Positions 30,744-41,899 of a stretch of DNA of 64,000 nucleotides are shown here, one piece after another. The notes under the pieces are model-generated. The model had not been told where the DNA came from, ran no database searches, and saw nothing but the letters and a program-made list of their open reading frames with translations. Position 1 is the first letter of the stretch, and the number at the start of each line of letters is the position of its first letter. The stretch is from contig CAJNDS010000550.1 in NCBI GenBank assembly GCA_905221605.1, positions 38,501 through 102,500 on the forward strand, read 5' to 3'. Made by a program: the position numbers and the translations under genes. Source of the DNA: Symbiodinium natans. Taxonomy: Eukaryota; Sar; Dinophyceae; Suessiales; Symbiodiniaceae.

Positions 30744-30950
30744 TATGAATCGGGTAAGCAACCCTATGCCAGCAGGCAAAGCAAAGCAAGGGAGTGGGCG
30801 CACTCCTTTCAGCGCACTAAGCGAAAACATCGATGCTTTGAGATCGGCGGCGAAACAGCTTGACTGACGCATGCCGTGATTGAATGCATGTCTGTTGCTG
30901 CACAAAGACATGCAGCTGATATGGAATGGACATGACTGCTGCACGTCACA
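30744..30950 (-). repeat. 5' LTR (207 bp)
   Basis: Direct repeat of 21531-21737; I see no difference between the copies by eye. In the element's sense it begins TGTGACGTGC and ends GATTCATA, so the 3' end reads CATA rather than plain CA. The boundary was set by two facts: both copies share the final TA, and only this boundary leaves the same 5 bp outside both ends. It should carry the promoter, but no TATA box or other element was recognised. 207 bp is short but within the copia range. Confidence 0.93.
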
Positions 30951-30955
30951 GGGGT
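30951..30955. repeat. Target-site duplication, right copy
   Basis: GGGGT directly outside the right LTR, partner of 21526-21530. The flank continues as degenerate TTTGGAG/TTTAGG sequence, showing the element interrupted a telomere-like array. Confidence 0.8.
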
Positions 30956-31384
30956 TTGGAGTTTAGGTGCTTTGGGCTTAGGGTTTAGGGGTTAGGGTTT
31001 AGGGTTTGGGGTTTGGGGTTTGGGTGCTTAGGGCTTAGGGTTTAGGTGCTGCTTCATGTTGCCTGCTAACCCGAAAGGCCCAAGCCCTGCACTGCATGGC
31101 CCCAAGCTCTCAGCCGGTCACAGGATTTCAGACAGCGAGAGTTTAGGGTTTAGGGTTTAGGGTTTAGGGTTTAGGGTTTAGGGTTTAGGGTTTAGGGTTT
31201 AGGGTTTAGGGTTTAGGGGGGGGGCGGGGAGTGTCAAAAGTCCCTCTTGCCTAGGAACTGAAACTAAGCAATCCGCGGAAGACATTGTTGACTACGTAGC
31301 CCAATTGTGCAATGTAAGTTTCTGAACAAGTGCCCAGCAGTTGGTAGCAAGAGACTCTCAGCCGCCCCCTTTATCACACACTAA

Positions 31385-31484
31385 GTAGCCCAGCAACCAT
31401 ATACCATAAGGGCACCTTTTTCCGGGTTGGTTGCTTTACCAGGGAAGAACCGAACACAGAAGGCACATGGGTACAGCTGACCCA
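31385..31484. mobile_element. Family A element (A2)
   Basis: GTAGCCCAGCAACCAT at the left end, then AAGGGCACC, GGGTTGGTTGCTTT and a degenerate right end (GTACAGCTGACCCACC). Confidence 0.75.
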
Positions 31485-32286
31485 CCAAGAACAGGCCAAG
31501 GTGCAGCCAGGATAAGATCACCAGTGCCTGCGGCAACGGCTTGAAATCCCAGGGCTTCCAAGCTTCAAGTTCTTGGAGGCAGATAACAACACACAGAGGG
31601 CGATGCCCATGCCTGCGAGCGCCACTTGCCTTTATTCAAGACGAGGCCAAACCACCAAAACCTGGCGCACTTGCAGGGCTCGCATTCTCTGGGGACCACA
31701 TGAACGTGGGGTCACATACCCCAACCCTGGCATGTAGGCTAAACGTCTTGTGGCTCGGGGGATATGGAATTCTGGTGGGGTCGCTTACCCCACAGAGTCG
31801 CAAGGAACGCCTCTTCGAAGCTAAACCTCTCCATGAGAACCCCTACTTCTGAGGGGGGCCTGGCTCCAAGCTCCCGGCACACTCCGGCTGTTGAGGGCGG
31901 CGCTAAAGGAACCCTGGAGCCTAAAACAACACGACGCCAACCCTACTTCTGAGGCCGGCGCGAACAGAAAACAACTTCAGTGCCACACTTCAAGCGTTGC
32001 AGACAGGTCCAAGGACTCCCGTCGAGTGAGTGCCCAGGGGACTAGAGCCCGTCACGACTGGCCATCTCAAAGCAGTGTCAAGCATGACTGGAACCCTAAA
32101 CCCTAAACCCTAAACCCTAAACCATAAACCCCCATGCCCAAACGACTATCATGCATATTCAGGTATCTGAACTATAAACCCTTTTGGGTGTGCATGTGGT
32201 CCCCCAGGTTCTTCTTGAAGCTTGTCTGGAAACTGCCCCACGCGGGAACCCTAAACCTCAACAAGCCTGTTGAAGCCTAAAGGGCA

Positions 32287-32498
32287 GGGTTTAGGGTTTA
32301 GGGTTTAGGGTTTAGGGTTTAGGGTTTAGGGTTTAGGGTTTAGGGTTTAGGGTTTAGGGTTTAGGGTTTAGGGTTTAGGGTTTAGGGTTTAGGGTTTAGG
32401 GTTTAGGGTTTAGGGTTTAGGGTTTAGGGTTTAGGGTTTAGGGTTTAGGGTTTAGGGTTTAGGGTTTAGGGTTTAGGGTTTAGGGTTTAGGGTTTAGG
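32287..32498. repeat. Longest TTTAGGG array in the window
   Basis: About 30 nearly perfect TTTAGGG units, ending in GGGAACCCTAAACC, i.e. a head-to-head switch to the opposite orientation at 32499. Confidence 0.98.
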
Positions 32499-33291
32499 GA
32501 ACCCTAAACCCCACGGCCGCCGGGAAGCAAGGTGGCCACAACCGCGCCGCGGGCCATCGCTGCAGTTGGGGCGACGATTGGCAGCTCCGCCCACCTTCGC
32601 CACATCACAGATTCTTCGGGTTTGGGGTTTTCAGGAAAAAATTGTTGTAGGGCAATGGAGAGAAGTAAAGTAGTTAGACGAGGTTTAGCGTTTGGAGTTT
32701 TAGGGTGTGGGGTTGAGGTAATAGGGTTGCAGGACATAGAGAGGAATAAAGTAGCAACACGGGGTTTGGGTTTGGAGTCTTTAGGGTTGGGGTTTAGGCT
32801 TCTAGGCTGCTTAAAGGGTTATATGGCTTCAGGGCGTGGTAGGTGCTACCTGTCCCCTACATATCTTAAGAATTCGTAGGCCATGGCAACCAGATATGGC
32901 GTGATGCTAGGTAGAGGAAAAATCTAGTTCACTAGAGCTACGATCTTGATAGTTCGAATGGGGGATTTAGAGAACCACGTACCTTATCGAGTACCGAACT
33001 CCCCAATTTTTCTTACTCAGAACCAGGAGGTATGCTTCTCATCCTTGCTGTAAGGAGACGATTTCCGTATTTGAGCCCAACTTATGGTTGATGTTCAATT
33101 TCGGCTGTTCTGTATCCTCGGCCCGTTCTTGCCAGGGGTCTAAGCCAATAGGGCTTGGAACAGAAACACATGTAGGGCCACGGATCGGAAACGCCAATCA
33201 ACTCTGCCAAGTGGCACCTCCTGTATCACATAGTCTAGCTCTTGAACACCTTAAGCCCTAAACCCTAAACCCTAAACCCTAAACCCTAAAT

Positions 33292-33452
33292 CCTAGGCCT
33301 AAGGCCTAAGGCCTAAGGCCTAAGGCCTGAGGCCTAAGGCCTAAGGCCTAAGGCCTAAGGCCTAAGGCCTAAGGCCTAAGGCCTAAGGCCTAAGGCCTAA
33401 GGCCTAAGGCCTAAGGCCTAAGGCCTAAGGCCTAAGGCCTAAGGCCTAAGGC
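33292..33452. repeat. CCTAAGG heptamer array
   Basis: About 22 units of the self-complementary heptamer CCTAAGG (CCTnAGG), preceded by ordinary CCCTAAA (33249-33290). Likely a telomere-unit variant amplified in place; the unit can base-pair with itself. Confidence 0.96.
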
Positions 33453-33514
33453 CCTGGACCCTAGACCCGAGACCCCTAAAGCCTAAATTTTGAAATCATA
33501 GAGCCCCACTCCTG

Positions 33515-33600
33515 GGTTTAGGGTTTAGGGTTTAGGGTTTAGGGTTTAGGGTTTAGGGTTTAGGGTTTAGGGTTTAGGGTTTAGGGTTTAGGCTTTAGGG
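33515..33600. repeat. TTTAGGG interstitial array
   Basis: About 12 units, opposite in orientation to the CCCTAAA run at 33249. Confidence 0.96.
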
Positions 33601-34054
33601 GTTTAGGGTCAACCCTAAGCGCTAAACCTTGAACTCTTGACTCGAAGTCCAAGAGAGCTGCCCTAAACCCTCCCCAAACTCACCTAAGAACAGACCAGGA
33701 TCGGAAATGACCCTACACTCCGTTCTTGTCAAGGACATTATATTGAGTTACCGTAATGGATGATATATAGCAAAGAATATCAGAATATCAGAATATCAGA
33801 ATATCATATCCTGATTTTGTGTCAACTTGATTTCAATTCGGAGAACAAGTTTCGAAGTGCTCTCTAAACCCCAAACCCCACCCCCCCCCCTGTTTTTTTT
33901 GGGAGACTGGAGGCTGGAGGATGCCAAAAAGCCCGCAAAACAGTGCGGCGGAGGCGCGCGTGCGTGACCAGACAGCGGAAGAACGCACCGCCGCTCATCA
34001 GGGATGCGCCAAGCATCGCCTTCCGAGGCTGGTTTGGGGGGCAGCGGGGCGGAG

Positions 34055-34055
<1 letters not shown>

Positions 34056-34108
<53 letters not shown>
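34056..34108. repeat. 53-nt homopolymer G run
   Basis: Uninterrupted G from 34056 to 34108, followed by TGTGGGTTTGGGG and TTTAGGG units. Produces the poly-Gly frames at 33921-34244, which are not genes. Confidence 0.95.
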
Positions 34109-34109
<1 letters not shown>

Positions 34110-34451
34110 GTGGGTTTGGGGTTAGGGTTTAGGGGTACCCCTAAACCCGTAGCCCTTCACCCTGATCTCCCCCTTCCCCCTACTGGGCTCCCGTATGAAG
34201 AGGGTTTAGGGTGTGGGGTTTCGGGTTTCGGGTTTCGGGTTTAGGGTTCAGGGTTTAGGGTTACCCAGGAGCTAGAGCAATTGCAAAGCCAGTTTGCCTC
34301 CTCTCAGCATGCTGTACGTTTTGGTCTGCTTACCAGGAGTTTCCAAGTACCTCCTAGTCTTGAGGTCATACAGGGCTTAGAGAGATTTTCGCGTTTCGAG
34401 TCTTACGCTTTAGGCCTTTAAATGGCTGTAGGGTGGACAAAAACTAGACCC

Positions 34452-34546
34452 GGGAGTAACCTAGGAAAAAGAAGGGTGCCCTTTTTGGTTAAGGGGACTA
34501 TAAGGGAACCCCAACCCCAAAAAAAGGAAAAAAGGGCCTACTCCCA
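34452..34546. mobile_element. Family H inverted-repeat element (H2)
   Basis: Starts GGGAGTAACC and ends GGCCTACTCCC, with CCCTTTTTGGTT, ACTATAAGGGAACC and AAAAGGAAAAAAGGG between. Arms CCTTTTT/AAAAAGG are also complementary. Confidence 0.75.
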
Positions 34547-35103
34547 AACACCCTCTACGACAAAAGGAAATCGGTTGATAAGCCGCGGCACGGGAAGGAA
34601 GCGATTCAGGGGAAAGCGTGCATAACCAGCAGCCACGATTCCTGTGGCTGTGTTGTTGACAAGTTGATTCTCTAGAATGCTCGGTGGCCTAAATCCCAAA
34701 ACCCTCAACCCTAAACCCTTTTGGAGGTGCTCGTTAGGGCGGTCAACTACGCAGCTACTTGTCGCTGGCTTTTGAGTCAAGGCGCCTGCGGATTCGCAGG
34801 TTGTTGCAGTCCTATTGGACTAGAAAAGTTCAAGGAGATACGACCTCGGCTACCGTTTAGCGGGTCTAACTAGGGTGAGTTTCACAACCCGAAACCCTAA
34901 ACACTGAACCCTAAAGGTATAAAACAACCCAAAAAACGGTGCCTTCTTCGATTTTGGGTTCAGACGGGAGCCTAGCCCGAAGGGAAGAAAGGTACCGGCA
35001 GACTTGGCATTGGCTGGCGGTCAGGAAGTTACGACTTCAAACCACGGGCTGGTGCTGGTTGGCATGCCCATGAAATTCTCACGATATTCAGGTGACCATG
35101 TAG

Positions 35104-35220
35104 GCCTACCTCTGGAGTAGACCCAGAAAAAAAAGTATATACTTTTGAGGTATAAGTAGCTATCATGGGAACCCAAAACCCAAAAGCAGTATTAAAGTAT
35201 AGTACTCCAAAGCCCAGTAG
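35104..35220. mobile_element. Family I inverted-repeat element (I2)
   Basis: CCTACCTCTGGAGTA at the left and TACTCCAAAGCCCAGTAGG at the right are imperfect inverted repeats; GAGGTATAAGTAGCTATCAT is shared with I1. Confidence 0.76.
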
Positions 35221-35739
35221 GTGGGGGAAGAGGGGCCAGACATGAAGGGTGAACCACACCCCTGACACGTAAAGCGTAAACCCTCAAGAAGTGTTTTCAT
35301 CAGGCGCAGGTTTGCCATGTAAACGGCGTCCCTGGAATCAACACCAGCTTCTTAGAACAGCTGCTTGACCTTGGGGATATTTTGAAGGAACTGATCAGTA
35401 CCTACGCGACCACCAAGAGAGGGTTCATGCCCACGGATAGAGTGTCCGGGGCTGAGGGATGTACCTATGGCGGCCCTTGAACCTTCAGAATGAGGAAAGA
35501 ACTCCTCTTAACCCCGAAAAGCCGGGCATTTAAAATCTCCCAATGGGCCTGGATGAAAGCCACTCAGCCCTATCGTCCCACGGGGAAGCCCTAAGCCCAA
35601 GCCCCAAGCCCCAAGCCCCAAACCCTAAACCCTTTAAACCCCTCAACACTACACCCTCAAAAGTCGAAACCATAGCCGCCACGCAGCCGCAGATGGTCGT
35701 GACTGAATCCTAAAGTGAGGCCGCGGAGGCGTCAGGACG

Positions 35740-35822
35740 GTTTAGGGTTTAGGGTTTAGGGTTTAGGGTTTAGGGTTTAGGGTTTAGGGTTTAGGGTTTA
35801 GGGTTTAGGGTTTAGGGTTTAG
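35740..35822. repeat. TTTAGGG interstitial array
   Basis: About 12 perfect units bounded by GC-rich spacer on both sides. Confidence 0.97.
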
Positions 35823-36409
35823 GGGCTTGGCCCCGAGTTGCTCTACTACTTGAAGGCTTAGGGAACCTCGGTGCGTACGTACGTGCCAGTTAATGGTTTA
35901 TAGGGTTTAGGGTTTGGGGTTTAGGGTTTAGGGTTTAGATCAACAACTTTTCAGCCTTCTTCTGGTATTGATCTCAAACATGCAAAGAAACTGAACAAAT
36001 TAGTCTGAATAAGAAACACATCAAGCAAACTATGTGAAGTAAATGTGATCAAACACACATAAAAAAGCATGAATACATGAGCCACATTAGGAGACGTTAA
36101 CACAATTCTGCCATAGTCGCAACCTTTGTTGAAACGCCAACCCTTAACCACCTTCACCTGGGAACACGCGGACGGCCTGTTTGATATGCTTTGTCCTATA
36201 AATGAAGGGCATCTGCATACGAGGGTTGCATTTCCTGAGGGGAAACACCCTGAAAGAGACGACACCCTAAACCCTAAACCCTAAACCCTAAACCCTAAAC
36301 CCTAAACCCTAAACCCTAAATCCTAAGACACGGGAATGGAGGTTTCATGTGACTGCAGCTCGTGCTCAGATGTCCCTTTGGCTCTTTCGACAGCCAACCT
36401 GAAGGCTGA

Positions 36410-36500
36410 GGGTTTAGGGGGTTTAGGGGGTTTAGGGGGTTTAGGGGGTTTAGGGGGTTTAGGGGGTTTGGGGGGTTTGGGGGGTTTGGGGGGTTTGGGG
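36410..36500. repeat. TTTAGGGGG / TTTGGGGGG nonamer array
   Basis: Nine-base unit as at 13046, shifting from TTTAGGGGG to TTTGGGGGG; encodes Gly-Leu-Gly in one frame only by periodicity. Confidence 0.94.
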
Positions 36501-37206
36501 GGCTTAGGTATAGGGCTTAGGGCTTAGGGTTTCGGGTAGCAGCGTTCTCTGCGTTGGGGTGTTCCGAAAGCACCACCTAAGCTGTCCTGAACCTTGTGGG
36601 CATCTTTTGTTTTTTGCGTTGTTTGTTTGTTTTTTTTTTGGAAGGGGTGGTTTAGGGTTTAGGGTTTGGGGTTTGGGGTTTGGGGTTTGGGGTTTGGGGT
36701 TTGGGGGGCGGGGTGGTTTAGGGCTTTAGGGTTTGCGGATAGAGCTGAGGGTTTACAAGGATAAAGATTCGGGTGCCCCAAAGAGGGACGGCAGTTTTTG
36801 GAAGGAGTCCACATCAAATCCTAAAGTTGCCCAGGGGCGAAAGAGTCGGCGACGAAGCACATGAGACCTCCATAGCGGTCGAGAGTCTAGGACTCTAAAC
36901 CCTAAACCCTAAACCCCTAAACCCAAAAACCCTAAACCCTGGTCCAAGGCTTAAAGAGTTTAGGGTTTAGGGTCCGGTTCTGCTAACTTGGGCGGGCTGG
37001 CGTGCGTGTTGCGGGACTCGTGGAAAGGGATTCCTTACTTCCGGGATGGAGAACCTAAACCCTAAACCCTAAACCCTAAACCCTAAACCCCAAACCCTAA
37101 ACCCTAAACCCAACACCCTAAAACCCCAAAACCTGAACACCCACCAACCCATCCACCCTCAACCCCAAGCTCTGCAGAACTGGGCTTCTTCTCTTACGGG
37201 TAGGAA

Positions 37207-37312
37207 GGTTCATGGCCCCTTCATTTGGGCCCTTAAGTGGGGACCCCTTGTATACCCCTCATATACCCTCTTCAACCCACAGGCCCATACTTTCAGAACC
37301 ATTTAAAGAAGC
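37207..37312. mobile_element. Family F element, right end lost (F3)
   Basis: CATGGCCCCTTCATTTGGGC, CTTGTATACCCCTCATATACC, GGCCCATACTTTCAG and TTTAAAGAAG follow F1. Confidence 0.7.
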
Positions 37313-39444
37313 CCTGGAGTTTCTGACCGGCTCACAAGAATTCGAGCATTAACACACCGAAAGGTGCGCTTCTCCTGGGGAACATTCGAGTTAGGCTACG
37401 CTCGCACCCAGTCGCCAAAGCACAAAGGAAGTGCAATTCTTGGTTTAGGGTTTAGGGTTTAGGGTTTAGGGTTTAGGGTTTAGGGTTTAGGGTTTAGGGC
37501 TTAGGGTTTCGGGTTTAGGGCGATTAGGCTGAAACAAAGGGTTCAGGGTTCAGGGTTTCGAGTCTGGAGGGAAGGGGGGGGGGGGGTTGTAAGGCACAAG
37601 GTACTATTGGGCAACGTAGTAGGGTACCCCGTTCCTACCAGGAACCAAGTTAGGTAACTCCACGGTACAAAACATCACCAGTACTAGTGTTATCCGCGAT
37701 AAACCCTGCATCGAAAGCATAGTCTTCGTATCAATTCACCAACATACCAACCACCAACATACCAAGAACACCCCTAGACCCCGAAACCAAAAACCCTAAA
37801 CCCTAAACCCTAGACCCCGAAACCCAAAACCCTAAACCCTAGACTGCTCCGGTGCTTTCCTCCACTTCTTTTCCTACTCCTACCAGGCCCGTGAGTAGGA
37901 GCTTTCAGGCTTCGCGCCTTCTCTCCTCGACACTCCGAGGCCTGCCTAGTAATTTAGGGTTTAGGGTTTAGGGTTTAAGGTTTAGGGCATAGGGTTGAGG
38001 GATTTGGGATTGAGGCTTCAGGATTGAGGGTGTGCAATGACTTGATGCCACCAAGTTGCGCAAAGGGCTTCTGCGACTTCCTTGGCGTGGACTCCGACAC
38101 AGCTTTATTACCCAGATATCAGCCGAGCAACTTTAGCAAAGAACTATTGCAAAGAGCAGAAATCATGAATTGCATTTCTGAGGAAGACTTCCAGAGTCCG
38201 ATGCATGCCCTAAACCCTCCCGAAGCCCTAATCCCTGAACCCTCAACCCAAAGCCCTGAACCCCACACCCATCCCTCAGAAGCCTTTCTCGAAAAATGGG
38301 GTCGTTGACTGCACAGGGCGTTTCTTTGGCGGCTTACGTTGCGAAGATTCTTGGGTTTTGCCCACGTGCCTGCTGTTCGAAGAGGCATGCCAGAGAGGGC
38401 GTAGCATGAGGGTGTTCTTTGGGCTTAGGGTACCCTAAACCGTTAAACCCCTGAACCCCATCCCCGAAACCCTAAACCCTTTAACCCTAAAAACCCTAAG
38501 TCCCAGACTCGGTTGCCCTTCCCGTACACAGTAGGCCGGTGCCATCCTATGCCCATGCGCTGGAGTAGCGTCTGCTACTTGAGTAGACACGCGCAGGAGC
38601 TATACAACTCAAAGGATTTAGGGTTTAGGGCTTAGGCATATTACAGCCTCAACTTGGCAAACTCTTATTCCTACTCAAACCCAAACCCAGCCCCCCTAAA
38701 CCCTAAACCCTAATCCCTAAACCCTAAAAAACAAAAAAACTCCTAAAGTCCTGTGGCGCCCAGTAGCTCATGGCGTGGAAAACAACGTCGCGAGGGGAGC
38801 AGTAGGTGAAGACGTACCTGGGGTTTACGGTATAGGGTTTAGGGTGTAGGGTTTAGGGTACAGGCACAGGGTTTAATGTTTAGGGTTTAGGGTTTCGGGT
38901 TTGGGGTATATGGTTTAAGGTTTGGGGTTTCGGCTTTATAGGCAATCTGGGTTCAGGGGATTCCACTGCTCTATCCGAGCAGGGAACCCTCAACCCTAAA
39001 CCCTAAACCCTATAAACCCTAAACCTCTATCAAGGGACCATGCAACGGCCCTTAGACAAGCCCTTGTGCGGGATGGCGTGGGCAAAATTTACGCCCGTCA
39101 TAATGAGAAAAACCCTATACCCTAAACCCTAACCCTAAACCCCAAACCCTAAACCCTAAACGCTTACTAAGCTCTCCAGGGCCCCAAAAAGCCCAAGCCA
39201 GCAACGCTCGGCTTTTTCGACTCGAATCCCCAAACCCATCGATCAAGTGTTAAGGGGTTAGGGTTTAGGGCTTAGGCTTTAGGGTTTAGGTTTATAGGGT
39301 TTAGGGCTAGGGTTTAGGGTCTAGGGTCTGTGTTGAGATCAGCCAAGTGTCGTCAGGGCATGGACCCAGCAAAAGTCCCAGCGCGTGGCTAAGTAGTGCT
39401 GCGGAAGGTGACCTTCCAGCAATGCCTGACCAAAAAGGCAAGCC

Positions 39445-39555
39445 TATGGTCACTTCTCTAAAATATCTTTTGGGGGTCCTGATTGTAAGGCGTAAGGCGG
39501 CGCCTCTTATTTAGGGTATTCCAAAAGGGACCATAATTTAGAGAACTGACCACAT
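39445..39555. mobile_element. Family B inverted-repeat element (B5)
   Basis: Left TATGGTCACTTCTCTAAAAT, right AAAAGGGACCATAATTTAGA then GAACTGACCACAT, about 30-bp arms. Centre GTAAGGCGGCGCCTCTTATTTAGGG matches B3 and B6. Confidence 0.82.
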
Positions 39556-40329
39556 GAAGTGGGGCCTAGATTCCTTGTGCCCCAAAGACAAGGATGTACG
39601 CTCACCAATAAGCGTGAGGGAACCCGAAATACACTCAATCTAGTGACCCTAAACCCTAAACCCTAAACCCTAAACCCTAAACCCTAAACCCTAAAGCCTA
39701 AAGCCTAAACCCTAAACCCTAAAGGGCTTCAGGGCTTCGGGTTGAAGCCCGCTCAGAAGCTGTGCTCTGATCGCAACACCACGTCACTGCGAACGACAGG
39801 ATCTGGAGTCTGTGCTTAGGAAATAGGGTTTAGGGTTTAGGGTTTAGGGTTTAGGGTTTAGGGCTTTAGGGTTTAGGGCTTAGGGTTTAGGGTTTAGGAT
39901 TTAGGGTTTAGGGTTTGTTCAAGCATGGGGCCCTGTTGTCAAGCTGACGGCGGGTGACTGGGCGTTCGGCTTAGTTCGCTTGCATTTGAAGATTTCGCTC
40001 TCTTCGAAGACTCAACATCCAAGCCTCTTGACCAGCCCCATAAGCCCTCAACCTTAAATCTTATAAGCCGCTTTTGAAGGGTTTAGGCTTTAGGCGTTAG
40101 GGTTTGGGTTTCGGGTTGAGGTAGGTACACGTGAGCAGGATGTAAGAGGTAAGAACTGGTATTTTGGGTTCCGCGCCTTGCAGGAAATGCCACCGCCCAT
40201 GCCTTTGCTATCAGATGGCACCGAGTGTTGGGGCGAGAAGGTGCCTGTGGCCTAGAAGGGTGTGGGTGGGCATTCGGCTTTGTGGGGTGTGCAGGGGGGG
40301 GGGGGGTGGGGGGTAGGGCTACGTAGTCC

Positions 40330-40425
40330 CCCTAAACCCTAAACCCTAAACCCTAAACCCTAAACCCTAAACCCTAAACCCTAAACCCTAAACCCTAAAC
40401 CCTAAACCCTAAACCCTAAACCCTA
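40330..40425. repeat. CCCTAAA interstitial array
   Basis: About 14 perfect units just downstream of a short G run (40296-40316). Confidence 0.97.
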
Positions 40426-40496
40426 AACTTTGGACCCTAATCCCCTAACTTGGAAAGGCGATGGCTTCTCGGACTTCGACTAGGGGAACGGGCATG

Positions 40497-40680
40497 TGGG
40501 GTTTCCGAAATTAGGGTGTACCTTATTGGGGTCCTCATTACTACTATTTGCTGAAGAACCCCAAAAACACAAACCAAATATTATCCCTTGTATGGGCAAT
40601 ATAGGGATTATTGGCTCACATTTTTGGGGGTTCTTAAGCAAATAGTAGGTTATAAGGGAATCCTACTATTTGGCCCCCCC
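40497..40680. mobile_element. Family E element interrupted by a family D element
   Basis: The outer element begins GGGGTTTCCGAAATTAGGGTG and continues after the insert as TTATAAGGGAATCCTACTATT then TGG. Uninterrupted copies at 53885 and 41900 run straight through GGGGTCCTCATTATAAGG (complement), so the insertion point is certain to within a few bases. Confidence 0.82.
40541..40649. mobile_element. Family D inverted-repeat element inside E, TTA duplication
   Basis: Ends CTACTATTTGC and GCAAATAGTAGG, arms of about 21 bp containing AAGAACCCC. TTA at 40538-40540 and again at 40650-40652 equals the single ATTA/TTA of empty family E copies. A 3-bp TTA duplication is typical of PIF/Harbinger (Tourist-like) MITEs. 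Confidence 0.8.
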
Positions 40681-41153
40681 CCCCCCCCCCTGTGTGCAGT
40701 TGCTGTTGGTTGAAAAAGAGTCGACATGCTTCCTTGCTTTTTTGACGGGTCGGATCCCTGTACCCGAGAGCTCGATCTCAACTAAAGGCCCCCAAGCCTA
40801 AACCCGAAACCCTAAACCCTAAACCCTAAACCCTAAACCTTAAGACTTAAGACTTTACTCTTTGCCTTGGCTGTCCGATCTTTTCCCTGTGCAGGCCCTT
40901 AGAGGCCTTAGAGGAACAGGAAATGGCGGCACGAGGATGCAATTGGGTTGAGGAATTCAGGGCCCCGAAAGCCCGAAACCCTAAACCCGAAACCCTAAAC
41001 CCTAAACCCGAAACCCTAAACCCGAAACCCTAAACCCTAAGCCCCAAACCCGAAACCACGGCATAGGGCTTGGAGTGTGGTGAGTGGAGTCTGCAGGTGT
41101 TGCGTTTCGCCTGGTAATTGCTGCAAGCTTAGGGCCTTCGTTGTTGAGGATTA

Positions 41154-41334
41154 CGACTATTTGCTTAAGAACATATATATATATATGTATGATGTACATA
41201 AACATACAGTATGTATATATATGTATACATATATATATATATATCCTAAAGAATTGAAGGCTAAGAATCCCCATATTGCCCTTATAAGGAAGAATAGGTC
41301 TAAGTTTTGTTGGGGCTGCTGAAGCAAATAGTAG
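41154..41334. mobile_element. Family D element with internal TA microsatellite (D4)
   Basis: GACTATTTGCTTAAGAAC at the left and GAAGCAAATAGTAGG at the right; the interior is expanded by a TATATG microsatellite (41171-41245), which makes it longer than the ~105-bp norm. Confidence 0.75.
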
Positions 41335-41899
41335 GCTAGGGTCGCGACCGAAAGCCTCCCTTCTTCGTACGAAGTAGGGAAGTATACAGAACATTGAGCT
41401 TCTATGATGGGATATTTGGGGTGATATCGGGGGCAAGGACGCTATTGCAATCGTTTCCAAATCATTCCCAGCCAGGGGTTTAGGGTTGGGAGCGCCTAAA
41501 CCCTAAACCCTGAACCCTGAACCCTAAACCCTGAACCCTGATGAACCCTGAACCCTAAACCCTAAACCTTGAACCCTACACCAGAAAATCGCGCCCTAGA
41601 AGAGACAGATGTGATAGATCTGTGCCCAGATGCTGTGGGTGAAGAGGGAGACCTGAGATTGAGCTCCAGCTGTATATAACCCTTAGATATACCTTATATA
41701 GTCCCTATATGCCTAAGTAGCTCCTAAATAGCCCCCAAAGAGCCCCTTGTAAGGCTCCCTCTTTTAGTCCCTTCATGTTTGGCGGCTTTTAGACAAGCAT
41801 CGAGGCCTCTGCTTATTTTTGATGATGGGCAAGTGGAAGCGCTTTGCTTTTGAGCAAGTTTGAATACTAAATCGCGACATGGAGAGCGGGGGGGGGGGG

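Larger units (their letters stand above)
21531..30950 (-). mobile_element. Complete Ty1/copia LTR retrotransposon with a methyltransferase-like domain
   Basis: A 9,420-bp element read on the minus strand. Seen: 207-bp direct terminal repeats, a 5-bp duplication GGGGT outside both ends, a primer binding site next to the right-hand (5') LTR, then Gag, aspartic protease, a methyltransferase-like region, integrase, reverse transcriptase and RNase H. Integrase before RT is the Ty1/copia order. It is longer than the usual ~5 kb copia element because of a long proline-rich Gag, extra zinc modules, the methyltransferase-like region and a long integrase-RT linker. It sits in a TTTGGGG/TTTAGGG array. 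The coding region is broken into three frames (steps near 26,933 and 25,718), so this copy may be defective. It is the only confidently protein-coding DNA in the window. Confidence 0.95.
30951..35085. other. Gene-free repeat mosaic right of the retrotransposon
   Basis: No gene seen. TTTAGGG at 31140-31215, 32287-32498 and 33515-33600; CCTAAGG at 33292-33452; family A at 31385, H at 34452; a 53-nt G run at 34056. An AGAATATC octamer repeat lies at 33779-33806. Spacers 31490-32090, 32520-32880, 32880-33240, 33610-33900 and 34560-35030 show nothing recognised; the 103-codon frame at 31541-31852 and the 115-codon frame at 32532-32879 have no family features. Confidence 0.8.
35221..40495. other. 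Gene-free repeat mosaic
   Basis: No gene seen. TTTAGGG at 35740-35822, 37442-37500 and 39826-39915; CCCTAAA at 36265-36322, 39650-39722 and 40330-40425; TTTAGGGGG at 36410-36500. Family F at 37207, B at 39445. The unique AT-richer spacer 35945-36260 has a 104-codon minus-strand frame with no recognisable domain; the 94-codon frame at 38024-38308 ends in heptamers. Spacers 35290-35570, 36740-36890 and 40100-40310 hold nothing recognised. Confidence 0.8.

Noticed and set aside
33921-34244. Glycine-rich protein frame
   Set aside because: Created by the 53-nt G run followed by TTTAGGG-type units.
35951-36265. 104-codon minus-strand frame with hydrophobic stretch
   Set aside because: No homology recognisable, no start context or exon structure, and its 3' end lies in heptamer-flanked DNA; kept only as spacer.
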